Part shown: piece after piece, positions 1 to 9,387 of the stretch
How positions within the stretch are numbered: position 1 is the stretch's first letter
Layout: each line of letters begins with the position of its first letter
From: Rheinheimera sp. EpRS3
GTDB lineage: Bacteria; Pseudomonadota; Gammaproteobacteria; Enterobacterales; Alteromonadaceae
NCBI RefSeq assembly: GCF_001513785.1
Contig: NZ_LNQS01000010.1
Coordinates: 248,001-312,000 of the forward strand
Reading direction: 5' to 3'
DNA length: 64,000 bases
Notes under the pieces: model-generated
The model's input: the letters and a program-made list of their open reading frames with translations, nothing else
The model's database searches: none
Told to the model about the DNA's origin: nothing
Position numbers and translations under genes: made by a program

Positions 1-440
1 ACATTGCGGCTAAGTTTGGCCTGTAAGCCATGCCAAAGCTGGATATACGGCAACAATTGCTGCTGCGGGTCCTGCCTGACAAGCATAGGGTATTCAGTAC
101 CCAGCACCAGTTGGTGCTGCAGATTAGTGGTCAGCAGCAATGCCGGGCCGGTTACGGTGTCTGTCCAATGCCAGTCGGTAATTAATAACGGTGCATCTGC
201 CACAGTGATGCGTACTTTTTCTACCGGCGTCTGCAAAAAATGCTCACCCTGTTGGCAGATTAAAACCGAGGCAAAAAGTTTAACCATGGCCTGGCGTTGG
301 ATCAGGCTTTGCTGATAAAACCACTGACCTTGTGCATCGATATGCAGCGGAATATCACCACAAAATGGTGGGTTCCAGCTTTCAACCGGTGGCAGGTCTG
401 GTTGGTTGAGGTGGCGCTGTATAGCAGACAGATCAGTCAT
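1..440 (-). CDS. DUF1285 family protein (partial, 3' end outside window)
   Basis: The reverse-strand reading frame starts at the ATG at 440 and runs off the left edge, so about 146 N-terminal residues are visible. The protein reads as a soluble cytoplasmic domain. Near residues 26-40 is a CGDI-x-L-x-I-x-x-x-G-x-W-x-Y pattern, and further on are a VKLF segment and a PVEKVRI segment; from memory these are typical of DUF1285 (Pfam PF06938), whose function is unknown. No signal peptide or membrane segment is seen. It lies upstream of the tRNA-His gene on the same strand, separated by about 60 bases. The C-terminus cannot be judged. The family assignment rests on recognised motifs, not on a search. 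Confidence 0.75.
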   Translation of the reverse strand, partial: MTDLSAIQRHLNQPDLPPVESWNPPFCGDIPLHIDAQGQWFYQQSLIQRQAMVKLFASVLICQQGEHFLQTPVEKVRITVADAPLLITDWHWTDTVTGPALLLTTNLQHQLVLGTEYPMLVRQDPQQQLLPYIQLWHGLQAKLSRN

Positions 441-499
441 AGCGAGCAAAGCCTGTAGTAGGTGACATAGTGAAACAAGCTTAGCAGCGGGAGAAAAAG

Positions 500-576
500 T
501 GGGGTGACTGATGGGGATCGAACCCACGACAACCGGAATCACAATCCGGGGCTCTACCAACTGAGCTACAGTCACC
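500..576 (-). tRNA. tRNA-His (anticodon GTG), CCA encoded
   Basis: Read on the reverse strand, the 77-base sequence folds as a cloverleaf. The acceptor strand GTGACTG pairs with CAGTCAC and is preceded by the extra 5' G typical of tRNA-His. The D arm contains AGCTCAGTTGGTAGAGC, the anticodon stem CCGGA/TCCGG encloses a loop with GTG, and the T arm contains GGTTCGATCCC. The 3' CCA is encoded at 500-502. The sequence is close to E. coli tRNA-His as I remember it. Confidence 0.97.
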
Positions 577-733
577 GTTGCGGGCCGCTATTCTAACTAA
601 GTTTTTTTTCAACACCAAGCCTTTTCAGGCAAGAAATCAGTTAACAGCTTGTTGTCGTTTTCATTTAGCCCGCTTTTATTCTGTGGTATCCTTTGGCCGT
701 TTTGCCATTTTACCTATGCTACCGGAGAGTTTT

Positions 734-1570
734 ATGGAACAAATAACTACGTTATTTGAGGGTAATCACGAGCTTTTGCTCGGCTATTCGCTAAAGATTT
801 TGCTACAGGTTATCGCCGCAATTTTTATTTTTTATATTGGCCGCATGATGGCCAGGGCTATTTCGCGGTTTATTGAAAGAACGCTGGTGGCACGTGCGGT
901 AGACAAAGCAGTTGTGGCTTTTGTCGCCAGCCTTATTTATGCCATTCTTCTAATCGCCACTGTGTTGATGGCGTTATCACAAATTGGTGTACAAACCACC
1001 TCCTTTATCGCCATTTTAGGTGCTGCCGGCTTAGCTGTTGGTTTGGCTTTACAGGGTTCTTTGGCCAACTTTGCCTCTGGCATTCTGATTATTTTATTAC
1101 GGCCATTTAAATCCGGCGATTTTATTGATGCCGGCGGTGTTAGCGGTACTGTGGATAAAATTGAAATATTCCAAACTATGATGCGCACGCCTGACAACAA
1201 AAGGGTCATAGTACCCAATGCACAAATAACCGGTGGGCCTATCACTAACTATTCGTCTGAGCCTTTGCGCCGGGTCGATCTGGTGATTGGTATCAGTTAT
1301 GACTCCGACCTGCGCAAAGCCAAACAAATTCTGGAAGACATTCTAAAAAACGATGAGCGGGTATTGCCGGAACCTGAAGCCTCCGTAAAAGTGGCCGCAC
1401 TGGCCGATTCATCAGTAAACCTTAACGTCAGGCCCTGGGTAAACTCTGCCGACTATTGGGGTGTGTACTGGGACACACTGGAAAAAGTAAAACTGATTTT
1501 CGATGAGCAAGGCATAGGTATCCCATTCCCGCAAATGGACGTTCATATCAAAAAAGACACGCAGGAGTAA
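734..1570 (+). CDS. MscS-type mechanosensitive ion channel
   Basis: This 278-residue inner-membrane channel protein probably opens under membrane tension and releases solutes during hypo-osmotic shock. Three hydrophobic segments occupy about residues 18-130. The third is the glycine/alanine-rich pore helix (ILGAAGLAVGLALQGSLANF), followed by the MscS beta domain and an alpha/beta C-terminal domain ending in IPFPQMDVHI, a familiar MscS tail. Length is close to the 286 residues of E. coli MscS. The frame is open back to 578, but that part overlaps the tRNA promoter region. The ATG at 734 has a GGAGAG ribosome-binding site and gives the standard MscS N-terminus. It is followed after 2 bases by the DUF481 gene, so the two are probably co-transcribed. 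Confidence 0.93.
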   Translation: MEQITTLFEGNHELLLGYSLKILLQVIAAIFIFYIGRMMARAISRFIERTLVARAVDKAVVAFVASLIYAILLIATVLMALSQIGVQTTSFIAILGAAGLAVGLALQGSLANFASGILIILLRPFKSGDFIDAGGVSGTVDKIEIFQTMMRTPDNKRVIVPNAQITGGPITNYSSEPLRRVDLVIGISYDSDLRKAKQILEDILKNDERVLPEPEASVKVAALADSSVNLNVRPWVNSADYWGVYWDTLEKVKLIFDEQGIGIPFPQMDVHIKKDTQE

Positions 1571-1572
1571 GC

Positions 1573-2319
1573 ATGAAGTATTTTTCAATTCTGGCACTGG
1601 TTGTCGCTGGCGGTGCACAGGCTCAGGCCCATGACGCCGCAGCAACCGGCAAAGTATGGACCACCTCTGCAGAGCTTGGTGCCATTACCACCTCAGGCAA
1701 CACTGTCGGCACCTCTATTACCGGTAAGATTGATGCCAAGCAGGAGCTGGAGCAGTGGAGCAACCAGTATATTTTCAGTGCCTTCTTTAAAGAAGATGAG
1801 AAAACCGATGACAACGGCGACAAAGTAACCGAGAAGTCGGCAGAGCGTTATATGATCTCGGCAAAAACCGCATACAAACTGGAAAGCGAGTTTGCCAAAC
1901 TGTTTGCTTTTGGCTCATACACTGATGATGAATTTGGGGCTTACACCGAATACACCACTGTTGCTATCGGTTATGGCACCCGGGTGTACAACGTTGAAGA
2001 TAAATCGCTGGATGTAGAGATAGGTCCGGGTTATTTCAGCGGCAAACGCTCTACCGGCGAAACGGAAAACGGTCTGATTGTGCGCGGCGCGGCATCGTTT
2101 AAATGGACCATCAGTGAGTCTGCCAGTTTTGCCCAAACGCTAAGCGTAGAATACGGTGACGACAATACCCGTTCTATCGCAGAAACCTCATTACTGGCCA
2201 AGATTAATGGCTCATTGCAGATGAAAGCGGCATTTTTAGTGCAAAATGACTCTGATGTGCCAGAACTTAAAAAAGGCACTGACACCCAAACTTCTCTGAC
2301 GCTGGTGTACTCGTTTTAA
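1573..2319 (+). CDS. DUF481 family outer-membrane beta-barrel protein
   Basis: The 248-residue protein begins with a signal peptide (MKYFSILALVVAGGAQAQA) and continues as alternating polar/hydrophobic strands rich in Gly, Thr, Ser and aromatic residues, ending in a terminal Phe (SLTLVYSF) as expected for a beta-barrel. The opening WTTSAELGAITTSGNT pattern is characteristic of DUF481 (YdiY-like) proteins, whose role is unknown. It starts 2 bases after the MscS stop codon with an AGGAG site inside the end of that gene, implying translational coupling and perhaps a joint role in envelope homeostasis. A GC-rich hairpin follows. Confidence 0.87.
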   Translation: MKYFSILALVVAGGAQAQAHDAAATGKVWTTSAELGAITTSGNTVGTSITGKIDAKQELEQWSNQYIFSAFFKEDEKTDDNGDKVTEKSAERYMISAKTAYKLESEFAKLFAFGSYTDDEFGAYTEYTTVAIGYGTRVYNVEDKSLDVEIGPGYFSGKRSTGETENGLIVRGAASFKWTISESASFAQTLSVEYGDDNTRSIAETSLLAKINGSLQMKAAFLVQNDSDVPELKKGTDTQTSLTLVYSF

Positions 2320-2326
2320 ACATTGT

Positions 2327-2344
2327 GCCCGCCGTTTGGCGGGC
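2327..2344. terminator. hairpin between convergent DUF481 and sbcC genes
   Basis: A perfect 7-bp stem GCCCGCC/GGCGGGC with a GTTT loop sits between the convergent stops at 2319 and 2365. The T tracts are weak on both sides, so it is a probable rather than certain bidirectional terminator. Confidence 0.5.
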
Positions 2345-2364
2345 TATTTCCCCATAATCACCGC

Positions 2365-5349
2365 TTAACTGACAACCCGGATCTGGCTATAACCCAGGCC
2401 CTGTTGTTTTTCTACTTTGATCTGCACCGCTATTCGCTCTTTTAATGCCTCTACATGGCTTATAATACCTATCATCTTGCCGCTGGCGTTCAGGTTATCC
2501 AGTGCACTTAGCGCGCTGTCCAGTGTGTCAGCATCGAGGGTGCCAAAACCTTCATCGAGAAACAGCGAGTCAATGCGGGTTTTGCTGCTAACCAGATCTG
2601 ACAATGCCAACGCTAACGCCAGGCTGACCAGAAAACTCTCGCCACCGGATAAGGTTTTGGTATCGCGCAAACTGTCGGCCTGCCAGGTGTCCAGTACCAC
2701 CAGTTCCAGTTCGGCATCCGCATGGCGTGCCAGTTGATAACGGTTATGTAACAGCGCCAGTTGGCGGTTGGCCAGCACAATTAGCTGTTGCAGTGTTAAG
2801 CCCTGGGCAAAGCGGCGATACCTGGCGCCATCTGCCGAACCAATTAAGCTGTTCAGCCGCTGCCAGTGTTCATACTGCTGCTGTTTGCCGGCAATATCCT
2901 GCAGCAACTGTTGCTGGCTATCACGGCGCTGGGCATCACTATTAAGTTGCTGCTGTAACTGCCCGAGTTGCTCGGTCATTTGCTGTATTTGCGCCTCTTG
3001 CTGCTGCAGCTCGCTAGCCAGCTCACTGGCAGATAACACCGACAGCTGCTGCTGGGCAATAAGCTGCAGCCGCTGCTGCCAGTCGGCCAGCATTCGTTTA
3101 GCAGCAATTTCGCCTTGCTGTAGGCGTTGCTGCAACTGCTGTAAGGCGCTAAGTTCGGCTTCGCTAAGCAAGGCGTCTTTAAACGCCGCTTCGTCGGCAA
3201 AGCTGCTATCAGTGAGCGCTTGCTGCCATTGCTGCGTGGCCTGTTGCAACTGTGTAGCGGTTTGCTGTTGCTGGCGCTGTAGCACCTGCTGCTGGCCCTG
3301 CCACTGCTGCATTTGCTGTTGTAACTGCTGCAAGGCAGCCGTTACTGTCGTTAACTCCGTTACCGGCGTTGTGGCCGGTGGTTGTGGTGCCTGCATGGCT
3401 TGCCATTGCTGATGCCAGTGATCATGCTGCGCGGCCAGCTCTGCCTGCTGTTTATCCAGGTGCAGCGCCTGCTGCTGCCATAATTGCAACTGATGCTGGT
3501 TATCTGCCAGTTGCCGCTCAAGCTGCTGCTGTTGTTCTTTTACTTGCTGGCGCTGTTGTTGCAGCTGCTCCAGCTGGCGTAGGTGTTGCTCATTTTTACT
3601 GAGCTCTGCCGCGATAGCATCAAGCTGTGGGGTAATGGTTGCCAGCGAACTGCCTTCAGCCTGATAGGTCATTTCAGCGTTTAGCTCTGCCAGCTCAGTA
3701 TCCAGCTGCGCGAGTTGCTGGGTTAAATGCCGCTGCTCGGCCTGTAGCGCTGATTCACGCTTGTTAAGCTCCTCGCCCTGACGTTGCGTTTGGCTGAGTT
3801 CAGCTTCTTTTGCCTGCAACTGCTGCTCTGTGGTGGAGCTGTTAAGCTGTTGATATGCAGTGACCGCCGGGTGCTCTGTCGCGCCGCACAGCGGGCAGGG
3901 CTGATCTGGCTGCAACCTTGAGCGGTGCTCAGACAGCTGCATAATCAGCTGTTGCTGGGCCAATAGCTGTTTTTTGTCATTGATCTGCTCGGTCAGTGCT
4001 TTGTAATGCTGGCGCAGCGTGACTAACTGCGCGGTTACCGGTGCCAATGCCTCTGCGGTGCTGCTAAGTTGCTGCTTTAACTCAGTGCTTTTTAATTGTA
4101 GTTTTTGGTGCTGCTGTAATTTTTGCTGTAATTGCTGCAGCTGATACTGCTGCTCACGGCGTTGCTGTTGTTGCTGGCGCAGGCTGTCTGGCTCGGCGCC
4201 GCTCAATGCGCCGTCTAACTGCTGTTGGCGGCTGTTCAGCCCGTCCAGTTGCGTTGTCAGCGTAAGCTGCTGTTGTTGGGTATGTTGCTGCTGTTCAGTG
4301 CGCTTGCGCGCCTGTTGAGCAAAACTGTGTTGCTGTTGTTCAAGAAATTGTACCCCCTGCCACAGCAAGTCGGCCTGTTGCTGGCTACCACCGGCTATTT
4401 GCTGCGCCAGTGCGGCTTGTTGTTGCTGATACTGCTGTTGCTGCACCAGCAACTGTTGCATCGCAGTGTACAACGGCTGCAACTTACTGGCTGGCTGATA
4501 AGCGCTTAGCCGGGCCAGCTCCGTTTTATGCGCTGCATTTGCTGCCAGTGCTTGCTGCACCTCTTGCTCTGAGCGCTGTAGCTCCTGCTCGGCACTGCTA
4601 AGCTGCTCGCGCCAGGCCTGCACTTTACGCTGCTGTGTCACGGTCTGTTGTTGTTGTGTCAGTGCCGCTTTTAACGCTGAAAGCTCATTGCTAAGCGTCT
4701 GTTGTTGTTCCTCGCTAAGCAGTTCTACCGCACCGGCCCTGGCCTGCAGCAGGTCCAGCTGGCTTTTTTGCTCACGGCAATCATTAAATACCTGCTGTGA
4801 AATACGGCCGTAAATATCAGTGCCGGTTAACTCTTCGAGTAATTCGGCGCGCTCGTTGGCATTGGCATTAAGAAACGCAGCAAAACCGCCCTGCGCCAGC
4901 AACATAGACTTAGTGAAGCGGCCAAAGTCTAACCCGGTGATCTCGGTAACCAGACGCAGTTTATCGCTGTTTTTTTCGGCCAAAATGGTTCCGTCCAGTT
5001 TCGCCAGTTCAGTTTTAGCAGCCTGTAATTTGCCATCACTCTGGCCACGGGCCCGGCGCTGACTCCAGAACGCCCGGTAGCCCACCCCGGCAACCTCAAA
5101 CTCGACTTCGGCCAGACATTCACTGGTATGGCGCGTCATCAATTCATTGCTGGTAGCAGAAGTACTTAGCCGCGGGGTTTCGTGATATAGCGCCAGACAA
5201 ATGGCGTCCAGAATAGTGGTTTTGCCAGCACCGGTGGGCCCGGTAATGGCAAAAATATTGCTTTGGTTAAAAGGTGGCAGGCGAAAATCTATCTGCCACT
5301 CGCCACGCAAAGAATTAAGGTTTTGCAGCCGCACCGACAAAATCTTCAT
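2365..5349 (-). CDS. sbcC: SbcC, Rad50-like ATPase subunit of SbcCD nuclease
   Basis: SbcC is an SMC-like ATPase that with SbcD cleaves DNA hairpins and double-strand ends. The N-terminus carries Walker A (GPTGAGKTT, about residues 37-45) and a Q-loop region. The centre is a very long coiled coil interrupted near residue 485 by the zinc-hook motif CPLC. The C-terminus has the ABC signature LSGGES and the Walker B segment [12 protein letters not shown]. At 994 residues it is near the usual 1,000-1,050. Its start overlaps the sbcD stop by ATGA, so the pair is translationally coupled. The coiled-coil arms are extraordinarily rich in glutamine, with repeated Q runs. This makes the antisense strand full of TGC/CTG codons and generates spurious Cys-rich frames. 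Confidence 0.96.
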   Translation of the reverse strand: MKILSVRLQNLNSLRGEWQIDFRLPPFNQSNIFAITGPTGAGKTTILDAICLALYHETPRLSTSATSNELMTRHTSECLAEVEFEVAGVGYRAFWSQRRARGQSDGKLQAAKTELAKLDGTILAEKNSDKLRLVTEITGLDFGRFTKSMLLAQGGFAAFLNANANERAELLEELTGTDIYGRISQQVFNDCREQKSQLDLLQARAGAVELLSEEQQQTLSNELSALKAALTQQQQTVTQQRKVQAWREQLSSAEQELQRSEQEVQQALAANAAHKTELARLSAYQPASKLQPLYTAMQQLLVQQQQYQQQQAALAQQIAGGSQQQADLLWQGVQFLEQQQHSFAQQARKRTEQQQHTQQQQLTLTTQLDGLNSRQQQLDGALSGAEPDSLRQQQQQRREQQYQLQQLQQKLQQHQKLQLKSTELKQQLSSTAEALAPVTAQLVTLRQHYKALTEQINDKKQLLAQQQLIMQLSEHRSRLQPDQPCPLCGATEHPAVTAYQQLNSSTTEQQLQAKEAELSQTQRQGEELNKRESALQAEQRHLTQQLAQLDTELAELNAEMTYQAEGSSLATITPQLDAIAAELSKNEQHLRQLEQLQQQRQQVKEQQQQLERQLADNQHQLQLWQQQALHLDKQQAELAAQHDHWHQQWQAMQAPQPPATTPVTELTTVTAALQQLQQQMQQWQGQQQVLQRQQQQTATQLQQATQQWQQALTDSSFADEAAFKDALLSEAELSALQQLQQRLQQGEIAAKRMLADWQQRLQLIAQQQLSVLSASELASELQQQEAQIQQMTEQLGQLQQQLNSDAQRRDSQQQLLQDIAGKQQQYEHWQRLNSLIGSADGARYRRFAQGLTLQQLIVLANRQLALLHNRYQLARHADAELELVVLDTWQADSLRDTKTLSGGESFLVSLALALALSDLVSSKTRIDSLFLDEGFGTLDADTLDSALSALDNLNASGKMIGIISHVEALKERIAVQIKVEKQQGLGYSQIRVVS

Positions 5350-6563
5350 GCCGTTTGTTCCACTTTAGCCAGCACCTGACGGTGCAGTATGGTCAGTTGC
5401 TGTTGCTGCTCATCGCTTAATATTTCTGTTTGCAGCCGGGTTTGCCATACCTGCTCTGGTGTCAGCTCAGACAAACTTTGCTGCACCGGCGTTGTTAAAC
5501 CGGCAGCCTGGTTGCTACGCTGACGGCGTAAGCGCAGCAGTTGGACCGGTAAACCCTGCAATAGTTGCTCAACTCTTTGCTGTAAGTCAGTAAGATAGGC
5601 ATCGATTTCGCTTATCACCAGCTCCAGCCATAAAGTACTGCCCTCAGGGAGGCCCTGCAGCGCCTGCTGCACTTTTACCGGCACATCAGCCAGGCTGGTT
5701 TTTATACTGCACAAGGGCTGAAAACAAGGCACAGGCACGCTGCTAACGGTTTTCTCAGCGCCGTTAAACTCAAGCAACCACAGCTGTTTTTGCGCTTTGG
5801 CTTCATCAAAACTCAGTGCTATCGGCGAGCCGCTGTAACGGATGTCGGTAGCGGCTTTTAGCTGTTGGCTCTGATGAATATGGCCAAGCGCGATATAATC
5901 AGCCGGCGGAAATGCATCCGCCGGAAATGCATCCAGCGTACCTATGTATATGTCGCGTACAGATTCTGACGTACTAACGCCGACGGTAGTCAGGTGTCCG
6001 GTCATAATGATTGGCAGTTGCAGCTGGTGCTCAATGTTGTAGCCTTGTGCCAGTACATACAGTTGCTGATAATGCTGTGCTATGGCCTGCTGCAGGCTAA
6101 GCTGTTTGTCACGCGCACTTTGGCCGCCCTGGCTTTGCAGTAAATCGCGGGCACGTAAAAAAGGCACGGCGCACAACAGCGCCGCAGGCTGTTTTTGCTG
6201 ATCATCCAGCAGTACCAACTGCTCGGTCAGATCCTCACTGCTGCTGGCAACTACCCGGGTGTTTAAGTAGTGCAGCAGATTTTTACTTTCATTCAGTACT
6301 GCTGCAGCATCATGGTTACCGCCCAAAATCACCAGCTGACAGCCGCTGCCCTGCAGCTCAACAATAAACTGGTTGTACAACTCACGGGCATAGCTGGGCG
6401 GTGTGGCCGTGTCGAAGATGTCACCAGCGACGACAATGGCATCAATATTAAGTGCTGTGACCTGCTGCACCAGCCAGGTTAAAAAAGCCTGATGCTCGGC
6501 CTGTCGGCTGCGGCCAATAAAGTGCTGGCCCAGATGCCAGTCAGAAGTGTGCAGAATACGCAT
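5346..6563 (-). CDS. sbcD: SbcD, Mre11-like nuclease subunit
   Basis: This 405-residue protein is the nuclease partner of SbcC. Calcineurin-type phosphoesterase motifs are visible in order: TSDWHLGQ near the N-terminus (DxH), VVAGDIFD (GDxxD), GGNHD (GNHD) and ALGHIHQ (GHxH). These bind the two catalytic metal ions. The C-terminal part matches the SbcD capping/SbcC-binding region. The frame is open further upstream, but the ATG at 6563 gives [13 protein letters not shown], the canonical SbcD N-terminus. No strong ribosome-binding site is evident. It is the first gene of the sbcDC operon, and a strong terminator (6621-6657) insulates it from the upstream BON gene. Confidence 0.95.
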   Translation of the reverse strand: MRILHTSDWHLGQHFIGRSRQAEHQAFLTWLVQQVTALNIDAIVVAGDIFDTATPPSYARELYNQFIVELQGSGCQLVILGGNHDAAAVLNESKNLLHYLNTRVVASSSEDLTEQLVLLDDQQKQPAALLCAVPFLRARDLLQSQGGQSARDKQLSLQQAIAQHYQQLYVLAQGYNIEHQLQLPIIMTGHLTTVGVSTSESVRDIYIGTLDAFPADAFPPADYIALGHIHQSQQLKAATDIRYSGSPIALSFDEAKAQKQLWLLEFNGAEKTVSSVPVPCFQPLCSIKTSLADVPVKVQQALQGLPEGSTLWLELVISEIDAYLTDLQQRVEQLLQGLPVQLLRLRRQRSNQAAGLTTPVQQSLSELTPEQVWQTRLQTEILSDEQQQQLTILHRQVLAKVEQTA

Positions 6564-6620
6564 AGCGGGAAAATACCGGGAAATCAGTGGCCAAAGCATA
6601 CCGGATACTACGCCAGACAG

Positions 6621-6657
6621 CAAAAAGCCGATCTGGCCCGGCAGGCTCAGATCGGCT
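6621..6657 (-). terminator. intrinsic terminator after BON gene
   Basis: On the reverse strand, AGCCGATCTG pairs perfectly with CAGATCGGCT around a 12-base loop and is followed by TTTTTG. It lies about 45 bases past the BON-protein stop and upstream of sbcD. Confidence 0.85.
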
Positions 6658-6699
6658 GTTAATTTACTGCCGCAGCGTCACGGCAATGGTATTACGCTA

Positions 6700-7239
6700 T
6701 TACTTTGCAACCTGCAGTTTGTCGACTACACGGCTGACATCAGAGGTATTTTTTGCAATGGTCACCGCTAAATCTTTTTCAGCGTCAGAATCTACTTCAC
6801 CGTGCAATGTTACTACGCCGTTTTCAGCGTCGACATTAATAGAAGTACCACTTACTTCTGATTCAAACAGCAAACGGGTTTTAACCACAGTGGCAATTTT
6901 GGCGTCTTTTAACGCACTGCTGTCTTTGCTGTCAGCATTTTTACCTGTATTAACTACAGTTAACTGGTTATCTACGTCAGTTACGCCTTCAAGATTTTCG
7001 ATCAGCTCTTCTGCCAGTGCTTTATCTACTTCACTTTCCACTTTACCGGTTAACGTCACGTTGCCGTTTTTAACGTCGGTATTAATATCAAACGAATTCA
7101 GATTACCGTTCAACAGTAATGTTGTTTCGGCTTTGCCGTCAATCCACGCATCTTTGGCGCCGTCTTTCCAGTCATTCGCCGCTACTGCTGTGGTGGTTAA
7201 TGCCAGAGTCATCATCATTGCTAAAGTTGTACGTTTCAT
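6700..7239 (-). CDS. OsmY-like periplasmic protein with two BON domains
   Basis: The 179-residue exported protein has a signal peptide (about residues 1-20, ending AVAA) and two BON domains, roughly residues 35-100 and 110-179. Each BON domain has the typical pattern of an acidic helix followed by VKNGNVTLTGKVES or AENGVVTLHGEVDS. BON domains are thought to bind phospholipid or the periplasmic face of membranes; E. coli OsmY is a periplasmic stress chaperone. The ATG at 7239 has an AAGGAG site 7 bases upstream. The frame is open to 7293, but that would run through the promoter. A sigma-54-type promoter is centred about 43 bases upstream of the start and a strong terminator follows the gene, so it is probably a single-gene transcript. 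Confidence 0.9.
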   Translation of the reverse strand: MKRTTLAMMMTLALTTTAVAANDWKDGAKDAWIDGKAETTLLLNGNLNSFDINTDVKNGNVTLTGKVESEVDKALAEELIENLEGVTDVDNQLTVVNTGKNADSKDSSALKDAKIATVVKTRLLFESEVSGTSINVDAENGVVTLHGEVDSDAEKDLAVTIAKNTSDVSRVVDKLQVAK

Positions 7240-7273
7240 GTTGTCGCTCCTTGTTATTGAGACGATAAAACTG

Positions 7274-7290
7274 ATGCCAGTTTGATGCCA
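7274..7290 (-). promoter_or_regulatory. putative sigma-54 (-24/-12) promoter of BON gene
   Basis: The reverse strand reads TGGCATCAAACTGGCAT, with the invariant GG-N10-GC spacing of sigma-54 promoters. The -24 element TGGCA matches consensus; the -12 element is TGGC instead of TTGC. A transcript starting about 12 bases downstream would have a 5' leader of about 23 bases that still contains the AAGGAG site. A sigma-54 activator gene lies 0.8 kb away. Confidence 0.65.
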
Positions 7291-7340
7291 CAATTTAAGT
7301 TATTGTTTTATATAGCATTTATTTTACCATTCAGCTTGTG

Positions 7341-7838
7341 TTAATTTTTTGTTTGTATATTTTGCCTGTCGACCGGTAAAACTTTCAGCAACGGCTGTAA
7401 CTGGTCACTGGCTATTTGCAGTGCAGCAGATAAATGCGCCAGTGTTACTTTCGTTGTACGGCTATGCACTGCCCGGATCAGTTGCTTTAATACGTGCAAC
7501 TGCTGCTGTAATAAACCGGCCAGTTCAGTCAGCATAGATTGCGTCATAGGTTGATTATGCAGAGCCGTTTGCTGATGCAGGTACCAAAACTGCACGGCGG
7601 CCAGTTCACTGCTGTAATCCTGCGGTATCGCTTCCTGTTTTGCTGCAATAGGTAACTGCTGTGCTGCCACACTATGTAGCTTTGACAGTGCAATAAAGTT
7701 GTAGCGCAGATTGCTGTCGGCGACTTGTTGTGCTGCTTGTTGAAAGAAACGCTGCGCTGCGACGCAGACGGAATAAACGCCAGATAAGATTCTTTCTTCT
7801 GTCCGTTGTTCTGACTTTGCTGAACCTGCATACTCCAT
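7341..7838 (-). CDS. helical protein, possibly PA2169/DUF2383 ferritin-like
   Basis: This 165-residue soluble protein has no signal peptide and looks all-helical. An early segment (residues about 16-60, with SVCVAAQRFFQQAAQQVADSN followed by a LSKLHSVAAQQLPIA helix) resembles the first two helices of PA2169/DUF2383 four-helix ferritin-like proteins. I do not see a complete set of Glu/His metal ligands, so the assignment is tentative. The ATG at 7838 is supported by an excellent AGGAGGTACCCTTATG ribosome-binding site. It lies upstream of the BON gene on the same strand, with a separate promoter between them, and is divergent from the sigma-54 activator at 8034. I found no sigma-54 site in its own upstream region. 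Confidence 0.55.
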   Translation of the reverse strand: MEYAGSAKSEQRTEERILSGVYSVCVAAQRFFQQAAQQVADSNLRYNFIALSKLHSVAAQQLPIAAKQEAIPQDYSSELAAVQFWYLHQQTALHNQPMTQSMLTELAGLLQQQLHVLKQLIRAVHSRTTKVTLAHLSAALQIASDQLQPLLKVLPVDRQNIQTKN

Positions 7839-8033
7839 AAGGGTACCTCCTGTGCGGTTTTAGCGGTCATAGTTCATATTCAATTCATATACCAAAGTGT
7901 ATATTTATGATTTAATTAGTTATTTTATAAGTTCGCAGTTTGGCCGTAACACATATTGGTAAGTTTTACCCATTCGGATTGTTAAATTTACCGTGCTGAC
8001 ATAGAGTTATATATCGCAACTGAGAGCTGACAA

Positions 8034-9380
8034 ATGAAACAACCACGTTTATTCCTGCATGTGCAGGACTCCGGGCTGGCCGCCCAGCTGTTACAATCGT
8101 CCGCTGTGCGCCGCTTCGTGGTAGTAAGAAGCAGCGATGCCGCTCCCTGGCCTGAGCAACTGCAGCAACAGCCTTGTGAGCTGGCATTTATTCAGGCGGA
8201 TAAACACAGCCAGGCTGACTATCAGCGGCTGCTGACAAGTAAGCTACTGGCAGAGATCGATTTTATTGTAATCAGCGACGGCTTCCCTGATCCGGTATTG
8301 GATCAACTGATGCGCTCCAGTGCTGGTTATCATTTCCGCCAGCCGCTGGATATCGCCCGCATACTCGATACCCTGCAGGATTTTTATGAGCAGCTCAGCA
8401 CCAGCCAGCAGCAGGTAAAAACTAATGTCAGTGCGCTGGATCAGTTCGGTTTACTGGTGGGCTCTTCCCGTTCCATGCTTAAGCTGTACCGGATTTTACG
8501 GAAAGTTGCGGTAACGGAAGCCAATGTATTAATCGTTGGTGAAAGCGGTGCAGGTAAAGAGCTGGTTGCCAATACTCTGCACTTAGCCAGCTATCGCTCA
8601 GAGCAGCCTTTTGTTGCCATTAACTGTGGAGCACTAAGCCCCGAGCTGGTAGACAGCGAACTGTTTGGCCATACCAAAGGCGCCTTTACCGGTGCACTAC
8701 GCGAACACCAGGGGGTATTTTCGCAGGCAGAAGGCGGCACCTTGTTTCTGGACGAAATAACTGAGATGCCGATAGATCAACAAGTTAAGCTGCTGCGGGT
8801 ATTAGAAAGCGGCGAATACCGCCCGGTAGGCAGCGACAAAGCTCATCAGGCTAATGTGCGTATTGTGGCGGCAACAAACCGTGACCCGCAACAAGCTATC
8901 GCTGATGGTGTACTGCGGGAGGATTTATATTTTCGCCTGGCGCAATTTCCGGTGCATGTGCCACCACTGCGCGATCGCGGCGATGACATCTGCGGTCTGG
9001 CCCAGCATTTTCTGTCCTACCGTAACGCTAAAGAAGAGCAACAAAAACAGCTGGCGGCTGAAACGCTGCAGCTGATTGCCCAGCATAGCTGGCCTGGTAA
9101 TGTGCGCGAATTAAAACATGCGGTAGAGCGCGCCTATATTCTGGCAGATAAAGATATTCTGCCCGAGCATCTGTTGTTGGAAACCGCTACAGAGGGTGCT
9201 GATGAACAGTGCCTGACCGAAGTACCTTGTGGTGTATCACTGGAAGAGCTGGAAAAAGCCGCTATTTTAAATACGCTGGAACAAAATGCCGGGAATAAAA
9301 CCGATACCGCACAACAGCTGGGTATCAGTGTAAAAACCCTGTACAACAAACTGGAAAAATATCAGCAGACCGAGCAGTAA
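8034..9380 (+). CDS. sigma-54-dependent activator with degenerate receiver domain
   Basis: The 448-residue bacterial enhancer-binding protein drives open-complex formation by RNA polymerase-sigma-54. Residues 1-120 look like a response-regulator fold: IDFIVIS near 75-81 and a QPLD near the end in the place of KPLD. The usual phospho-acceptor Asp is not evident, the corresponding stretch reading [10 protein letters not shown]. The AAA+ domain has Walker A GESGAGKE (169-176), the sigma-54-contacting GAFTGA loop (216-221), the Walker [10 protein letters not shown] and an R-finger region. A Fis-type helix-turn-helix ([20 protein letters not shown]) ends the protein. It is divergent from the ferritin-like/BON genes; the BON gene has a matching promoter, so it is a likely target. 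Confidence 0.93.
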   Translation: MKQPRLFLHVQDSGLAAQLLQSSAVRRFVVVRSSDAAPWPEQLQQQPCELAFIQADKHSQADYQRLLTSKLLAEIDFIVISDGFPDPVLDQLMRSSAGYHFRQPLDIARILDTLQDFYEQLSTSQQQVKTNVSALDQFGLLVGSSRSMLKLYRILRKVAVTEANVLIVGESGAGKELVANTLHLASYRSEQPFVAINCGALSPELVDSELFGHTKGAFTGALREHQGVFSQAEGGTLFLDEITEMPIDQQVKLLRVLESGEYRPVGSDKAHQANVRIVAATNRDPQQAIADGVLREDLYFRLAQFPVHVPPLRDRGDDICGLAQHFLSYRNAKEEQQKQLAAETLQLIAQHSWPGNVRELKHAVERAYILADKDILPEHLLLETATEGADEQCLTEVPCGVSLEELEKAAILNTLEQNAGNKTDTAQQLGISVKTLYNKLEKYQQTEQ

Positions 9381-9387
9381 CCTATGT

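Noticed and set aside
578-733. Longer N-terminus for the MscS-type channel
   Set aside because: It begins beside the tRNA-His gene, has no ribosome-binding site, and adds residues absent from MscS proteins; the ATG at 734 is well supported.
2768-3412. Forward-strand open frame very rich in Cys, antisense to sbcC
   Set aside because: It is the complement of the CAG/CAA-rich coiled-coil codons of sbcC; TGC and CTG codons on the other strand produce the Cys and Leu runs. No ribosome-binding site and no plausible fold.
7848-7864. Forward GG-N10-GC spacing upstream of the activator at 8034
   Set aside because: The -24 element reads GGGTAC and the match lies over the ribosome-binding site of the divergent gene; too weak to call a sigma-54 promoter.
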